DNA from: Deltaproteobacteria bacterium
Lineage (GTDB): Bacteria; Desulfobacterota; Binatia; HRBIN30; JACQVA1
Assembly: GCA_016178705.1 (NCBI GenBank)
Contig: JACOST010000028.1
Coordinates: 254,951-318,950, forward strand
Length of the DNA stretch: 64,000 nt
Direction of reading: 5' to 3'
The position numbers were made by a program, and so were the translations under genes. Below, piece after piece: positions 45,630 through 62,646 of this stretch; position 1 is the first letter of the stretch; each line of letters opens with the position of its first letter. The notes under the pieces were generated by a model. That model saw nothing but the letters and a program-made list of their open reading frames with translations. It ran no database searches and was not told the origin of the DNA.

Positions 45630-46180
45630 TCACGATCCAATTTCTGTCGCCAGGCGCGCGGCGAAGCGGCGCGCCGATCTCTTCGTAGCCTTGCTGCGCC
45701 TGTCGCAGCAGTTGAGCGCGCGTCACCTAGTCGCCGAGCACGGCAGCCAGCTCGGCGCGCCACTCGCAGAGCGCGGGGGCGAGCGTCTTTGCTCCCGTGC
45801 TTTCGATCAACGCCGCGGCGTTGGCGAGCGCGGCTTCGGCGGCATCGCGGGCCGCCGCTGCGTCGCGATGGAGGAGTGCGCGGGCGAGGACACCGTGGGC
45901 CTCGGCTTCGTACATGCCGCGCAGCGAGCGGCGGCAAAGCGCGATCGCCTCTGCTGCCACGGACTGCGCGGCCGATAGGTCACCCGTTTCAGCAGGGCTT
46001 CGGCCAGAAGCGCTGCTGCCACGCCTGCCGTTTCCTTTTCGACGTGTCCGAATATGCCGAGCGCGGCACGCGCCGGTTCGATGGCGTCGACAGCGCGGCC
46101 TCGACGGCGAGTCGTGCGGCGCGAAGCTGCCTCGCGCAGAAGGCGAGGTCGGCGTTGCCTGCGTGGCACTGTGGCCATTC
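45630..46180 (-). pseudogene. Decayed C-terminal TPR part of a cyclase-type gene (fragment 3)
   Basis: TPR-like coding potential is spread over three frames: ADLAFCARQLRAARLAVEAA, then IEPARAALGIFGHVEKETAG, then SVAAEAIALCRRSLRGMYEA and STGAKTLAPALCEWRAELAA. A TAG at 45727-45729 interrupts AVLGD from TRAQLLRQAQQGYEEIGAP, and one more shift is needed to reach RLATEIGS at 45630. At least four lesions, so a clear pseudogene. Confidence 0.65.
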
Positions 46181-46229
46181 CATAGGCCTGCCACCCACAA
46201 ATGCGGCACGTCGGAGCCCCAGGTCGGCC

Positions 46230-46415
46230 GGCGCGGCCCAAGGTTCTTGCACAGCGTGGCGAATCGATCCGGCGGATGGAAGTCGAGCGGCCAGATGTCT
46301 GGATGGCGGAGCATCGGCTTCGCCAGGAAGTCGGGGACGGACGCGGGGATCATCACTCATGGGCCACCGGAAGCGCGAAGGGCAGTTGCCATGATTTGGC
46401 CGCCGCCTTTGCCAT
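46230..46415 (-). pseudogene. Gene remnant with intact ribosome-binding site
   Basis: GAGGAGG precedes an ATG at 46415 (MAKAAAKSWQLPFALPVAHE), which stops after 20 codons; an overlapping frame then reads VPDFLAKPMLRHPDIWPLDF and RFATLCKNLGP. I do not recognise the family. It may be the broken start of a lost gene. Confidence 0.35.
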
Positions 46416-46446
46416 TCCCTTCCTCCTCTTACGGGACGATCGAGGA

Positions 46447-47541
46447 TCATCCGCGCATGCCATCGATCTGGTACAGCGGCACGGGCCGGCTGAGGCCCTT
46501 CAGGTCGTGGTCGCCCAGGCTCGACGCCGTCACCCGGTCCTCCACGGCCGCGTGCACGCGGTGGGTGACGAGGATCGCGCCGCCGGGCGCGATGGCGCAC
46601 ACGCGCGCCGCGAGGTTCACCACCGTGCCGATCGCCGCGTACTCGGTGCGCCCCTCGAAACCGATCTCGCCGCAGGTGGCGTAGCCGACGGCGATGCCGA
46701 TGCCGAGCGCGAGGTCATGGCCGCGCCGGCGCCACTGCTGCGACAGGGCCGCGGTGCGCTCCCGCATCGCGATCGCAAGCCGCACGGCATCCCACGCCGG
46801 GTCGTCGAGCGGCACGGGATCGTTGAAGAACACCAGCATCCCGTCGCCGGTGAACTGGGCGATGGTGCCGCCGTGCTCGAAGATCATCGGCCCGACGGCG
46901 TGGTGAAACTCGCGCAGCACGGCCATCACTTCTTCGGGCTCGGCCGTCTCGGAGAACGGGGTGAAGCCGCGCATGTCGCAGAACAGCACCGTGATCTCGC
47001 GCCGGTGGCTGGCGAGGATCGAGTCGCCGCCGGCGGCGATCGCTTCGGCCAATTGCGGGGTGACGAACCGCCGGAGCCGGTTGAGGCGCTCCACCTCGCG
47101 CACCTTTTCCTCGACCCGCTCGCTGAGGCGCGTGTTCCACTCGAGTAGCTCGTCGGTCATCCGCTTGCGGTCGAGGCACGCCCCGAGGCGGGCGTGCAGC
47201 AGCACCGGATCGAACGGCTTCGGCAGGTAGTCCTCGGCGCCGAGCTTGATGCAGGCGACGATCGAGTCCATCTCGTCGACCCCGGAGATGACGATGAACG
47301 GGATGGTCTTCAGGCGGTCGTCGCCGCTGCGGTGCCGCAGCAAGCCGTAGCCGTCCATCTCCGGCATCTCGATGTCGGTAAGGACGACGTCGATCGCCTC
47401 CTCGGCGAGCACGGCGATGGCTTCGCGGCCGTTGCCGGCCTCGCGCACCTGGTGGCCTTCGGCGCCGAGCGACATCGACAGCATGGCGCGGTTGAGGGGA
47501 TCGTCATCGACGACGAGGACCGTGGCGGGTCTGGTGGACAT
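46447..47541 (-). CDS. Receiver-linked class III adenylate/guanylate cyclase
   Basis: A 364-residue response regulator. REC domain at about 8-122 (VLVVDDDPLNRAML, phospho-Asp in VVLTDIEMPEMDGYG, KPFDP), a short coiled coil (LLEWNTRLSERVEEKVREVE), then the cyclase domain with metal Asp in FCDMRGFTPFSE, FTGDGMLVFFN and the EYAAIGTVVNLAARVC block. It should make cAMP or cGMP when phosphorylated. Start at ATG 47541, eight bases after AAGGA; the ATG at 47550 would overlap the kinase stop (ATGA). It directly follows the GAF kinase gene. Confidence 0.88.
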   Translation of the reverse strand: MSTRPATVLVVDDDPLNRAMLSMSLGAEGHQVREAGNGREAIAVLAEEAIDVVLTDIEMPEMDGYGLLRHRSGDDRLKTIPFIVISGVDEMDSIVACIKLGAEDYLPKPFDPVLLHARLGACLDRKRMTDELLEWNTRLSERVEEKVREVERLNRLRRFVTPQLAEAIAAGGDSILASHRREITVLFCDMRGFTPFSETAEPEEVMAVLREFHHAVGPMIFEHGGTIAQFTGDGMLVFFNDPVPLDDPAWDAVRLAIAMRERTAALSQQWRRRGHDLALGIGIAVGYATCGEIGFEGRTEYAAIGTVVNLAARVCAIAPGGAILVTHRVHAAVEDRVTASSLGDHDLKGLSRPVPLYQIDGMRG

Positions 47542-47546
47542 GTCGT

Positions 47547-54557
<7,011 letters not shown>

Positions 54558-54715
54558 GCGAGGAACGTGAATAAACTCCTTCGCGGTCTGTAGTCAACCG
54601 AGCATGGGAGGGAGAACCAGTGCGCTCTCGTCCATGGCTCGGTATGCGGAGCCGGTGCGCCAGCAAGGCGTCGCTGCGCGCCGCGAAGATCTGCTATCCG
54701 TGTCATCCGTGAAAC

Positions 54716-55551
54716 TCACGCCCAGATCCTCGCCTCGGCCTGCGTCGCCAGCCATTCCTCGCCGTTCTCACGGTGCAGCGGCGCCGCGGTGCGGAAGGCG
54801 CGTTCGCAGACGGCGTCATCGCCGCGCTGCGCGCGCATCGAGGTTCTGCCGAAGTGAAGGAGGAGGTGATCGAACGGGGTCTGCGACTCGCCGAGGCGGT
54901 TCCGCATCTCGGCGTGGAGGCCCTCCGTTTCGTTACGACGGCCGAGGCGATGTGGCAGTGAGGCGGTCGAGGCTGCGGCGATGTACCAGGGCCGGAACCA
55001 GGCCATCCGCGTACTCCTTCAGCGTGTCGCGCAGGTGGAGCGCCGCGTAGCAGGCGCGCTGCGCGTGGTCCTCGTGGGCGATCGGCGCACCGAAGAGCGC
55101 CATGATGCCGTCGCCGGTGTACTGGTTCACCGTGCCCTCGAAGCGATGCACGCCGTTGGTGAGAATCGCGAAGAAGCGATCGAGGATCGTGTGCCACTGT
55201 TCCGGATCAAGCTGCTCCGCCAACTCCATCGAGCCTTTCACGTCAGCGAAGAGAACGGTGACCTGCTTGCGTTCGCCCTCGATCGCGGACTTCGATTGCA
55301 GGATTTTGTCGGCGAGATGCTTGGGAGTGTAGGCGCGGGGGGACAGGTTGTTCGTTGTTGGGTTGTTGGTTGTTAGGGGCGGAGGGGAACTGCCTACTGC
55401 CTACTGTTGCCGCTCCGCACTCGTCGCAGAACTTCGCGGTGGGACGCAGCTCGGCTCCGCAGCCGGCGCACAGGCGCGTGATCGGCGCAGCGCACTGTTC
55501 GCAAAACTTGGCCCCCGGCCGGTTCTCGTGCCGGCAGGCCGGACAGTTCAT
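54716..55551 (-). pseudogene. Broken zinc-ribbon/class III cyclase gene
   Basis: ATG 55551 opens a double zinc ribbon (CPACRHENRPGAKFCEQC; CAGCGAELRPTAKFCDEC). A frameshift in the low-complexity linker near 55340 leaves the cyclase domain (VTVLFADVKGSMELAEQL, QYTGDGIMALFGAPIAHEDH) in another frame. That frame ends at 54933 right after the metal-site half, and a third frame then codes a helical tail to 54716 (LHFGRTSMRAQRGDDAV). The lost part includes the second half of the cyclase and all of AAA. Its ATG overlaps the stop of the upstream cyclase gene (ATGA). Confidence 0.7.
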
Positions 55552-58500
55552 GAGTTGAGCTCCCGCGCGAGGCGAGCAACTCGGCCGGTGGCTCCCATCC
55601 GCGTAAACGCTTCGAGCGCGCCGCGGAGATACGTCTCCCGCTGCTGCGTCCCACCGCGCAGTTCTGCCAACGCGGCGCGTTCCGCGAGGACGAAGGCCGT
55701 CATGTTGCACGCGCCGGTCTCGGCGATGAGGCGGTCGGCGGTGGCCAGCACGTCGTCAATGCGGGCTGCCGCCGCCAGGCCCATCTCAGCGCGCAACGCG
55801 GCCGACAGCACCAGCGCGGCATCGATCGCGTGGAGGCGACCGCTGATCGCGAGACACTGCTCCAGCGCGGCTTCGGCCATCGCGCGCGCGCGCGGGTTCT
55901 CCGGCTGCGAGCCGTGCCTGCGCCAGCGCGTGCGCGATGAACGGCGCCTGGGACCGGTTGCCGTCTTTGGAGAACGACTGGGCGTACTCGAGCGCCTCCG
56001 CCGCCTCGGCCACCCGCCCGTCAAGCAAGAGCTGTCGACCGAGCCGACTGTGCGCAATCGTGCGCGCCAACACCCCCAATGGTTCGCTGATGCGGACGGC
56101 ACGCTCGACCGTGGATCGAGCCAGATCCGGGTCGCCAGCAAGGAAACCGAGATCGCCGAGGACTCCGAGGGACCAGACCTCGACCTCGCTGTCCAGCCCT
56201 CTCGCGACGTCGATCGAGCGCTCAATCAACGCGCGCGCTTGTTCAAATGTCCCATCGCGGAGTTCGCCCCACGCCAAATTGTTGAGCACGTCCGCGAGCG
56301 CGCTGACGCCCCAATCGCGCAGGCCCCACTCGGGATGTCCCTCAGTCCAGGCGAGCTGTTGCTGGCAATTGATTCGCAGGGCTGCCAAGTCACCCTTGCC
56401 GAGCAGCGGCATAAGCGTCGGCCAGAGGGCGCAGGCGCGCCGTTCTTCGTCGGGCAGCGCGCGCACGATGCGCTCCCATTCCACGCTATGGCGGAGCCCG
56501 GCATCGAATCGATTGTTGCCGCTCTCGAACACCGACATGGCCTGGTGCAACCGACCCGCCCAGAGCGGGTCGTCGGTTCGCGCGGCCCAGTCGAGCCCTT
56601 CGCGAAACACGGAATGCGCCTCGAGCTCCGGTACCCCCAGGCGGAACGCAAGACCGAGTACGTGAAAACAGGCATCGGCGCCGAGCGCCGGCGCGCGCGG
56701 ATCATCGGCGACGGTGCGCAACGCCTCGCGCGCTTGCTGCCGGTGACGGGCCGATTCGGTGACGTCGCTGCGCGCGAGAAACGTCGCCGCGCGCGCGTGC
56801 CACTGCGCCGCCGCCAACGGCTGGCCCGCTTCGACGCAGTGATGCGCCAGCAGCGCGGCGTGCTCATCGAGCTTGTCGGCATGGGTCGCTTCGATTGCCT
56901 GCGCCACGGCGGCGTGGATCTGTCGCCGCCGCTCCTGCAACTGCGAGCCGAGGGCGACCTCCTGCGTCAGCGGATGTTTGAAGCTGTACTCGGCGATCGG
57001 GTAGAGAGCGGTTTCATGTACGAACTCGCGTGATCGCAGCGTCGCGAGCGCCTCGCCGAGCTGCGCTTCCGGTAGCGCGTCGCCGGCGGTCGCTGCCAGC
57101 ACTTGGCGGAGAATCGGCTCGGAGAACTCCTTGCCGATGACCGCCGCCGTCTGCAGCACCTGCTTGTCGCGCTCCTCCAGCCGATCGATGCGCGCGCCCA
57201 GCAAGCCGCGCACAGAAGGCGGCACATCGAGTCGCGCCACCGGTGTCGTCAGCCGATAGCTGCCGCGGCTTCCCTGGAGACTGCCCGACTCGATGAGCGT
57301 CTGGACAATCTCTTCGGCGAAAAACGGATTGCCGCCGCTGCGCGCATGGATCATATCGGCAAGGCCGGTAGTGCTTTCGTCGCTTCCCAGCAGGTCCGAG
57401 AGCAACTCGCGGATGGCTTCGGGGCCGAGCGGGGTCAGCGCGATCTGCCGATAGTACGATTTCTGCATCCAGGCCGCGCGGTACTCGGGACGGAAGTTCA
57501 CCACCAGCAAACGACCGGCGGCGCCGATCGCTTCCACCCATTCGGCAAGGAACGCCTCGCTGGCGGGGTCCATCCAGTGCAGATCTTCGATCAATGTGAC
57601 CGGCGGGCGACCGGAAGGATCGTCGCGCTGCACCACCTTGCGCAACACCGCGAAATACAGGCGCTGGCGCGCCTCAGGATCCATGCGGGGGACCGGCCGC
57701 TCCGGATCGGGCACACCGTAGAAATCGAAGATCACCGGGAGGACCTCGCGGAAGCCGTCGTCGATCAGCAACAATCGCCCGGCGATCTTCTCGCGCACGG
57801 TACGATCGTCGTCGCGTTCGCCGATTCTGTGGTACGCGCGCAACACCTGCAGGATCGGCAGGAGCGGGACGTTCTTCCCGTGCGCGACTGCCTGGGCTTC
57901 GTTGACCGCCATGCCGCGGGCGCGGCAATGTTGGACGAACTCGAAACAGAGACGGCTCTTCCCTGTGCCGGCCTCCGCCACCAGCCCAACCACTTGGCCG
58001 TGCCCCGCCTGCGCCTGCGCCAGCGCGGCTTCGAGCGTGCGCATGTCGTCGTCGCGACCGACGAAACGGGTGAGGCCGCGCGCGCGAGAGGCATCGAATC
58101 GGGTGCGCACGGCGCCGAGGCCACGCAGGACGAATACGTTTACCGGCTCGGCGACGCCTTTGACGCGAAAGGGGCCGAGATCGTCGAAGGCCACGTATCC
58201 CGACGCCAGCGCCGCGGTGGCGTAGCTGACGAAGCAGGTGTTGGCTTCCGCCAAGCTCTCCATGCGCTGCGCCAAGCCGACGGTGTGGCCCTGCGCGGTG
58301 TAGTCCATACGCAGATCGTCGCCAATTTTACCGACGACGACGTCGCCGGTGTGCAGGCCGATGCGCACGGCGAAGTCGAGCCCGTGCGAACGCTTCACCT
58401 CGCGCGAGTAGCCGCGCACTTCTTCCAGCAGATGCAGCGCCGCGTAGCAGGCGCGCTGCGCGTGATCCTCGTGCGCAATCGGTGCGCCGAACAGCGCCAT

Positions 58501-58932
58501 GATGCCGTCGCCGGTGTATTGGTTCACCGTCCCTTCGAGGCGATGGACGCCTTCAGTGAGGATCTCGAAGAAGCGTTCGAGCATCCCGTGCCATTCCTCC
58601 GGATCGAGTTGCTCGGCCAGCTCCATCGAGCCCTTCACGTCGGCGAAGAGGACCGTCACCTGTTTGCGCTCGCCTTCGAGCGCCGACTTCGATTGCAGGA
58701 TTTTGTCGGCGAGATGCTTGGGGGTGTAGGAGAGGGGGCTAGGGGTTAGGGTCTGGCTTTGAGCTTTCAGCTTGTCGCTTGAAGCTATGGCCGCGCCGCA
58801 CTCGTTGCAGAACCTGGCATCGGCAGGCAGCTCGACGCCGCAGTGTGGGCAGCGGCTTGCCTGCGCGCTCCCGCACGCGAGGCAAAACCGGGAACCCGCA
58901 GGGTTGCTGTGACCGCATGCGGTGCACGTCAT
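55548..58932 (-). CDS. Zinc-ribbon/class III cyclase/AAA ATPase/TPR protein, frameshifted near its 3' end
   Basis: Zinc ribbons at 3-48 (CTACGHSNPAGSRFCLAC, CPHCGVELPADARFCNEC), cyclase at about 85-260 (VTVLFADVKGSMELAEQL, QYTGDGIMALF, DYTAQGHTVGLAQR), AAA/STAND ATPase with AEAGTGKSRLCFEF and LIEDLHWMDP, then TPR helices. The first frame runs to 55786, where it ends in an Arg-rich non-homologous tail. Restoring 2 bases at the (CG)7 run 55881-55894 continues the TPRs (RAMAEAALEQCLAISGRLHA) to ELNS and the stop at 55548, giving 1128 residues. It is a multidomain signalling protein making a cyclic nucleotide. Confidence 0.82.
55881..55894. repeat. (CG)7 dinucleotide run at the frameshift
   Basis: Fourteen alternating C/G bases mark the point where the cyclase frame is lost. 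One added CG unit restores the ancestral frame, so slippage (biological or in assembly) is the likely cause. Confidence 0.85.
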
Positions 58933-58954
58933 GGTAACCTAGCTCACTGTCGCG

Positions 58955-59317
58955 TCAGCGGGCCGATGGCACGCGGCGCGATTTCCGGATGACGCGGTCA
59001 CGCGTGACCAGTGGCGCACGATGGACGATGCTGGTTGCCGCGATGAGTTCATCGGCCGGGTCGCTGCGAAAGTCGAGCGTACGAAGGGCGCGGCAGATCT
59101 CCAACGTGATAGGCCAGGTGTGCACGCGCGCCAGCGCGCGGGTCAGCTCCACGCTGTCCAGGTCGACATCGATGCGCCCGAGCTGGGCGAGCTGGGCGAT
59201 CTCCCAGAGCACGATCGCTGAGATACTCCAGGTATCCGCCCCGAGGAGGCGCGCTTCGCGCGCGGTGAGTTCGCCGGTCGGGGCGTGCAGAAGAATGTGC
59301 GTATCAAGGTTGAGCAT
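58955..59317 (-). CDS. vapC: PIN-domain toxin (VapC family)
   Basis: A 120-residue PIN nuclease. Acidic residues are in MLNLDTHILLHAPTGEL, VLWEIAQLAQLG, and DPADELIAATSIVHRAPLVT plus RDR. It likely cleaves RNA and is held by the adjacent antitoxin. The ATG at 59317 overlaps the antitoxin end by 14 bp. A longer start at 59344 lacks family support. Confidence 0.85.
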   Translation of the reverse strand: MLNLDTHILLHAPTGELTAREARLLGADTWSISAIVLWEIAQLAQLGRIDVDLDSVELTRALARVHTWPITLEICRALRTLDFRSDPADELIAATSIVHRAPLVTRDRVIRKSRRVPSAR

Positions 59318-59522
59318 GCCAGCGCAGGCCGGTCGAGAGAACATCGCCGCGGATCTTCAGCTTCCCCTTCAAGCACCCGATCGTGCTGGCCGAGTCCGTG
59401 CCCAATGGAATGAGCTTGGCAACCGGACGGCCGTGCTTGGTGATGATGATGCCCTCCGGGCTCAGTCGATCGAGGACCGCGAGGCACTCCTGTTTGAACT
59501 GCGCGGCGCCGATGTGTTTCAT
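59304..59522 (-). CDS. Phd/YefM-type antitoxin
   Basis: A 72-residue protein: MKHIGAAQFKQECLAVLDRL, then IIITKHGRPVAKLIPL, the standard Phd/YefM DNA-binding fold, with a C-terminal toxin-binding tail. First gene of the toxin-antitoxin operon, overlapping the PIN toxin. It probably represses its own promoter. Confidence 0.83.
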   Translation of the reverse strand: MKHIGAAQFKQECLAVLDRLSPEGIIITKHGRPVAKLIPLGTDSASTIGCLKGKLKIRGDVLSTGLRWHAQP

Positions 59523-59735
59523 GGCGGCACTGTACCTGTGACCAAAAATTCTGTCCAGGCTCAGACGGCGCGCTTCGCCGGCCTGCCGCGTGCGCGAGCG
59601 CGCCGAGGTCTCGGCAGCCGTGGACGGTTCGTTGTTGTCCGGACAGCAGGCCGACTGTCGCCTTGCCCCTGTGGACCCTGCATCGTATAGTCCCGGCGCT
59701 TTTCGATACCTCGGCGAGATCGGAGAATGTTCGAC

Positions 59736-61385
59736 ATGAGTTCGATGCACGGCGGCCGCGTAGTGGCCAAAGCCCTCAAAGCCGAGGGCGTATCCTTTGT
59801 CTTCACCCTGTGCGGTGGCCACGTGATGCCGATCTATGACGGCTGCATCGACGAAGGCATCGGTGTGATCGATGTGCGGCACGAACAAACGGCAGCGCAC
59901 GCGGCCGATGGCTGGGCGCGGGTGACCGGCCAACCCGGCGTCGCGATCGTGACCGCCGGCCCCGGACTCACCGACGCGGTGACGGGCGTCGCCAGCGCGC
60001 ACCGCGCCAACGTGCCGATGCTGCTCTTCGGCGGGCAAGGACCGCGTCCGTTCGCGGATATGGGCTCGCTGCAGGACATGAACCATGTCGAGTTGATGCG
60101 GCCGATCACCAAGTGGGCGACGGCAGTGCCCGAGGGGCGCCGCTTGGCGGAATACGTCGCGACGGCGTTCCGCATCGCGACCACTGGCCTTCCCGGTCCG
60201 GTCTTCCTCGAAATGCCGATCGATCAATTGTTTAACACCTACGAAGAAGACAAGTGCGTCTTCCCCAAACAGTACCGCAGCGACGCCGGGATGGCCGGCG
60301 ATCCGCGCTACATCGAGCGCGCCTTCGAATTGCTCAAGCGCGCGCAGCGCCCGGTCGCGCTCGTCGGCACGCAGCTGCGCTGGTCGCGCCGCCGCGAAGC
60401 GTACCCGAAGTTTGCCGAGACCTTTGGTTTGCCGATCTACGTCAACGGACTCGGGCGCGGTTCGCTGCCGCCCACGCACCCGAATTTCTTTTCGCAGACC
60501 CGCAAAGAAGCCCTGAAGCAAGCCGATGTGGTGATCATCTTCGGTACGCCGCTCGACTTCCGCTTGGGTTACGGCCGCGAGAGTCACTTCAACCCCGACG
60601 CCAAATTGATCCAAGTGGATCTCGACGGCGGCGAGATCGGGCGCAATCGCGCCATCGAAATTGGGATCATCGGCGATACCGGCATCGTCATGGAGCAGCT
60701 CAACGGCTTGGCGAAGTCGGACGGTTACTCGGCGGCGTTGGTGAAGCCGTGGCTCGATGAGATGCGCGCGCGCGAAACTCAGAAGTCGGAGCGTATGCAG
60801 CCGGAACTCAACTCCGACGCGGTGCCGATCAATCCGTTGCGCGCGTGCAAGGAGATCGCCGACTCGCTCGGACCCGACGCGATCTGCATCGGCGACGGCG
60901 GCGACTTTGTCGCCACGGCGGCGTCGGTCCTGCGCATTCACGAGCAGGGACATTGGCTCGACCCGGGTCCGCTCGGTACCCTCGGGGTCGGCCCCGGTTA
61001 CGCGATGGCGGCGAAGTTGGCGAAGCCCAAGAGCCCGGTGGTGATCATCTACGGCGACGGCTCGTTCGGGCTCCACGGTATGGAGTTCGAAGCGATGGTG
61101 CGGCAGAAGATCAACGTCGTCGGCGTCGTCGGCAACGACGCCGCCTGGCAGCAGATTCGCCGCGGCCAGGTGCAGCTCTACGGTGAAGAGCGCGCGGTGG
61201 CGACCAAGCTCAGCTTCGTGCACTACGAGAAAGTGGTCGAAGCGCTCGGCGGCCACGGCGAGTTCGTGGAACGTCCCGAAGATATTCGTCCAGCGATGGC
61301 GCGCGCGCTGGCCGCCGGCAAACCGGCGCTGGTGAACATCCGCATCGGCGGCAGTGATTTCCGTAAGGACGCGATTTCGATTTGA
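59736..61385 (+). CDS. Thiamine-diphosphate enzyme (acetolactate synthase / 2-hydroxyacyl-CoA lyase-like)
   Basis: A 549-residue ThDP enzyme. Activating Glu in DVRHEQTAAHAADGWARVTG; FAD/central domain VALVGTQLRW; ThDP-Mg motif IIYGDGSFGLHGMEFEAMVR ending in VVGNDAAWQQ. Length and order match the acetolactate synthase/oxalyl-CoA decarboxylase/HACL group. Its standing alone, without an ilvN regulatory subunit, favours a lyase or decarboxylase, but this is inference. ATG 59736 is used; 59727 and 59745 are alternatives. Confidence 0.82.
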   Translation: MSSMHGGRVVAKALKAEGVSFVFTLCGGHVMPIYDGCIDEGIGVIDVRHEQTAAHAADGWARVTGQPGVAIVTAGPGLTDAVTGVASAHRANVPMLLFGGQGPRPFADMGSLQDMNHVELMRPITKWATAVPEGRRLAEYVATAFRIATTGLPGPVFLEMPIDQLFNTYEEDKCVFPKQYRSDAGMAGDPRYIERAFELLKRAQRPVALVGTQLRWSRRREAYPKFAETFGLPIYVNGLGRGSLPPTHPNFFSQTRKEALKQADVVIIFGTPLDFRLGYGRESHFNPDAKLIQVDLDGGEIGRNRAIEIGIIGDTGIVMEQLNGLAKSDGYSAALVKPWLDEMRARETQKSERMQPELNSDAVPINPLRACKEIADSLGPDAICIGDGGDFVATAASVLRIHEQGHWLDPGPLGTLGVGPGYAMAAKLAKPKSPVVIIYGDGSFGLHGMEFEAMVRQKINVVGVVGNDAAWQQIRRGQVQLYGEERAVATKLSFVHYEKVVEALGGHGEFVERPEDIRPAMARALAAGKPALVNIRIGGSDFRKDAISI

Positions 61386-61447
61386 CCGAAACCCGAACCC
61401 GCCGATGGACTCCGTTGAGCGCAGATAGACGGTAGGATCAGCAAGGC

Positions 61448-62188
61448 ATGCCGGCCGGACGTGACACGACTGCGGCGATCATTGTTGTCGGCAATGAGAT
61501 TCTGACCGGCAAGGTGGTCGACACCAACGCCGCCTTTCTCGCGCGCGAGCTGCACGCGCTCGGCGTCGCGTTGGAGCGCATTGTGGTCATCCCGGATGAT
61601 ATCGACGTGATTGCCGACACGGTGCGCAAGTACCATCCGCGCTACGACGCGATCTTCACCTCCGGCGGTGTCGGCCCGACGCACGACGACGTGACGATTG
61701 CCGGCGTCGCGCGTGGACTGAACCGGCGCGTCGTGCACAACGTTGTGCTCGAAGAGAAGATCCGCGAGTTCGCGGGCGCGACACTGAGCCCGGCGTTGCT
61801 CAAAATGAGCGAGACGCCCGACGGGGCCGAATTGGTGTTCGGCGGGAAGCTGAAGTTCCCGACCGTGTGCGTCGAGAACGTGTATATCTTGCCGGGGATT
61901 CCGGAACTGTTCGAGGATAAATTTCTCGCCATCAAGCATCGGTTTGAGGGCGCGCCTTTTCATCTGCGGGTGCTGTACACGCGCGAGTTCGAGACCACGA
62001 TCGCCGAGCCACTCAATCAGACCTTGGCGGCGTTTCCGGCGCTGCAGCTCGGCTCGTATCCGAAGATGAACGAGCCCGACTATCGCGTACGGGTCACGCT
62101 CGAATCGAAAGATCGCGAGTACGTCGAGCGGGCACTGGCGCATTTGGTCAGCTTGCTGCCTCCGGATGCCGTAGTGCGGACGGAATGA
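61448..62188 (+). CDS. MoCF-domain protein (CinA N-terminal-like / molybdopterin-binding)
   Basis: A 246-residue protein: AIIVVGNEILTGKVVDTNAA, IFTSGGVGPTHDDVTIAGVA, and VYILPGIPELFEDKF, the MoeA/MogA fold used in CinA. The C-terminal nicotinamide-nucleotide amidase domain of full CinA is absent. Known roles of the fold are molybdopterin binding or ADP-ribose pyrophosphatase activity. Confidence 0.85.
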   Translation: MPAGRDTTAAIIVVGNEILTGKVVDTNAAFLARELHALGVALERIVVIPDDIDVIADTVRKYHPRYDAIFTSGGVGPTHDDVTIAGVARGLNRRVVHNVVLEEKIREFAGATLSPALLKMSETPDGAELVFGGKLKFPTVCVENVYILPGIPELFEDKFLAIKHRFEGAPFHLRVLYTREFETTIAEPLNQTLAAFPALQLGSYPKMNEPDYRVRVTLESKDREYVERALAHLVSLLPPDAVVRTE

Positions 62189-62248
62189 AGCGGACAGAGT
62201 GAAGTCGACAGAGAGAAGTGGATTGGAACCTTTGGAAGGAGGTGCGTG

Positions 62249-62584
62249 ATGAGGCGGAGACTGGTGACGATGGTGATGCTGGCGGCGCTGCTGGTGGCGA
62301 GCCGGCCGAGTTGGGCCAAGGAATCGAACGACAACTACGGTCGCGAAGCGGGATACGGAACGCTGGCGGCTTTGTCGACTATGGTCTACGGTCCGTTGAA
62401 GATGGTGTATTCGCTGCTCGGCGGGTTCACCGGCGGCCTAGCTTATTTGGTCACTGTGGGTGACTTGGAGACGGCGGAAAAAGTCTGGAGCGTGTCGATG
62501 GGCGGCACCTACGTGGTGACGCCGGGGATGCTCCGCGGCGAGGAAGAGTTCCTCGTCAACGGCGCGACGCACGAAAAAGAGTGA
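62249..62584 (+). CDS. Small exported protein, unknown
   Basis: A 111-residue protein with a cleavable signal peptide (MRRRLVTMVMLAALLVASRP, then SWA). The mature part holds a hydrophobic stretch MVYGPLKMVYSLLGGFTGGL and a VVTPGMLRGEEEF end. AAGGAGG is six bases before the ATG. No family recognised. It may be a lipid- or membrane-associated periplasmic protein. Confidence 0.6.
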   Translation: MRRRLVTMVMLAALLVASRPSWAKESNDNYGREAGYGTLAALSTMVYGPLKMVYSLLGGFTGGLAYLVTVGDLETAEKVWSVSMGGTYVVTPGMLRGEEEFLVNGATHEKE

Positions 62585-62646
62585 CGGTCGCTGCGTTCGC
62601 GCCGGGCGCGGGCGGAGCGCACGGCGCGAACAGGGGGGAGAAGGCT

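Noticed and set aside
58955-59522. VapBC-type pair as a phage-defence system
   Set aside because: It is a standard overlapping antitoxin/PIN toxin module without further defence genes around it.
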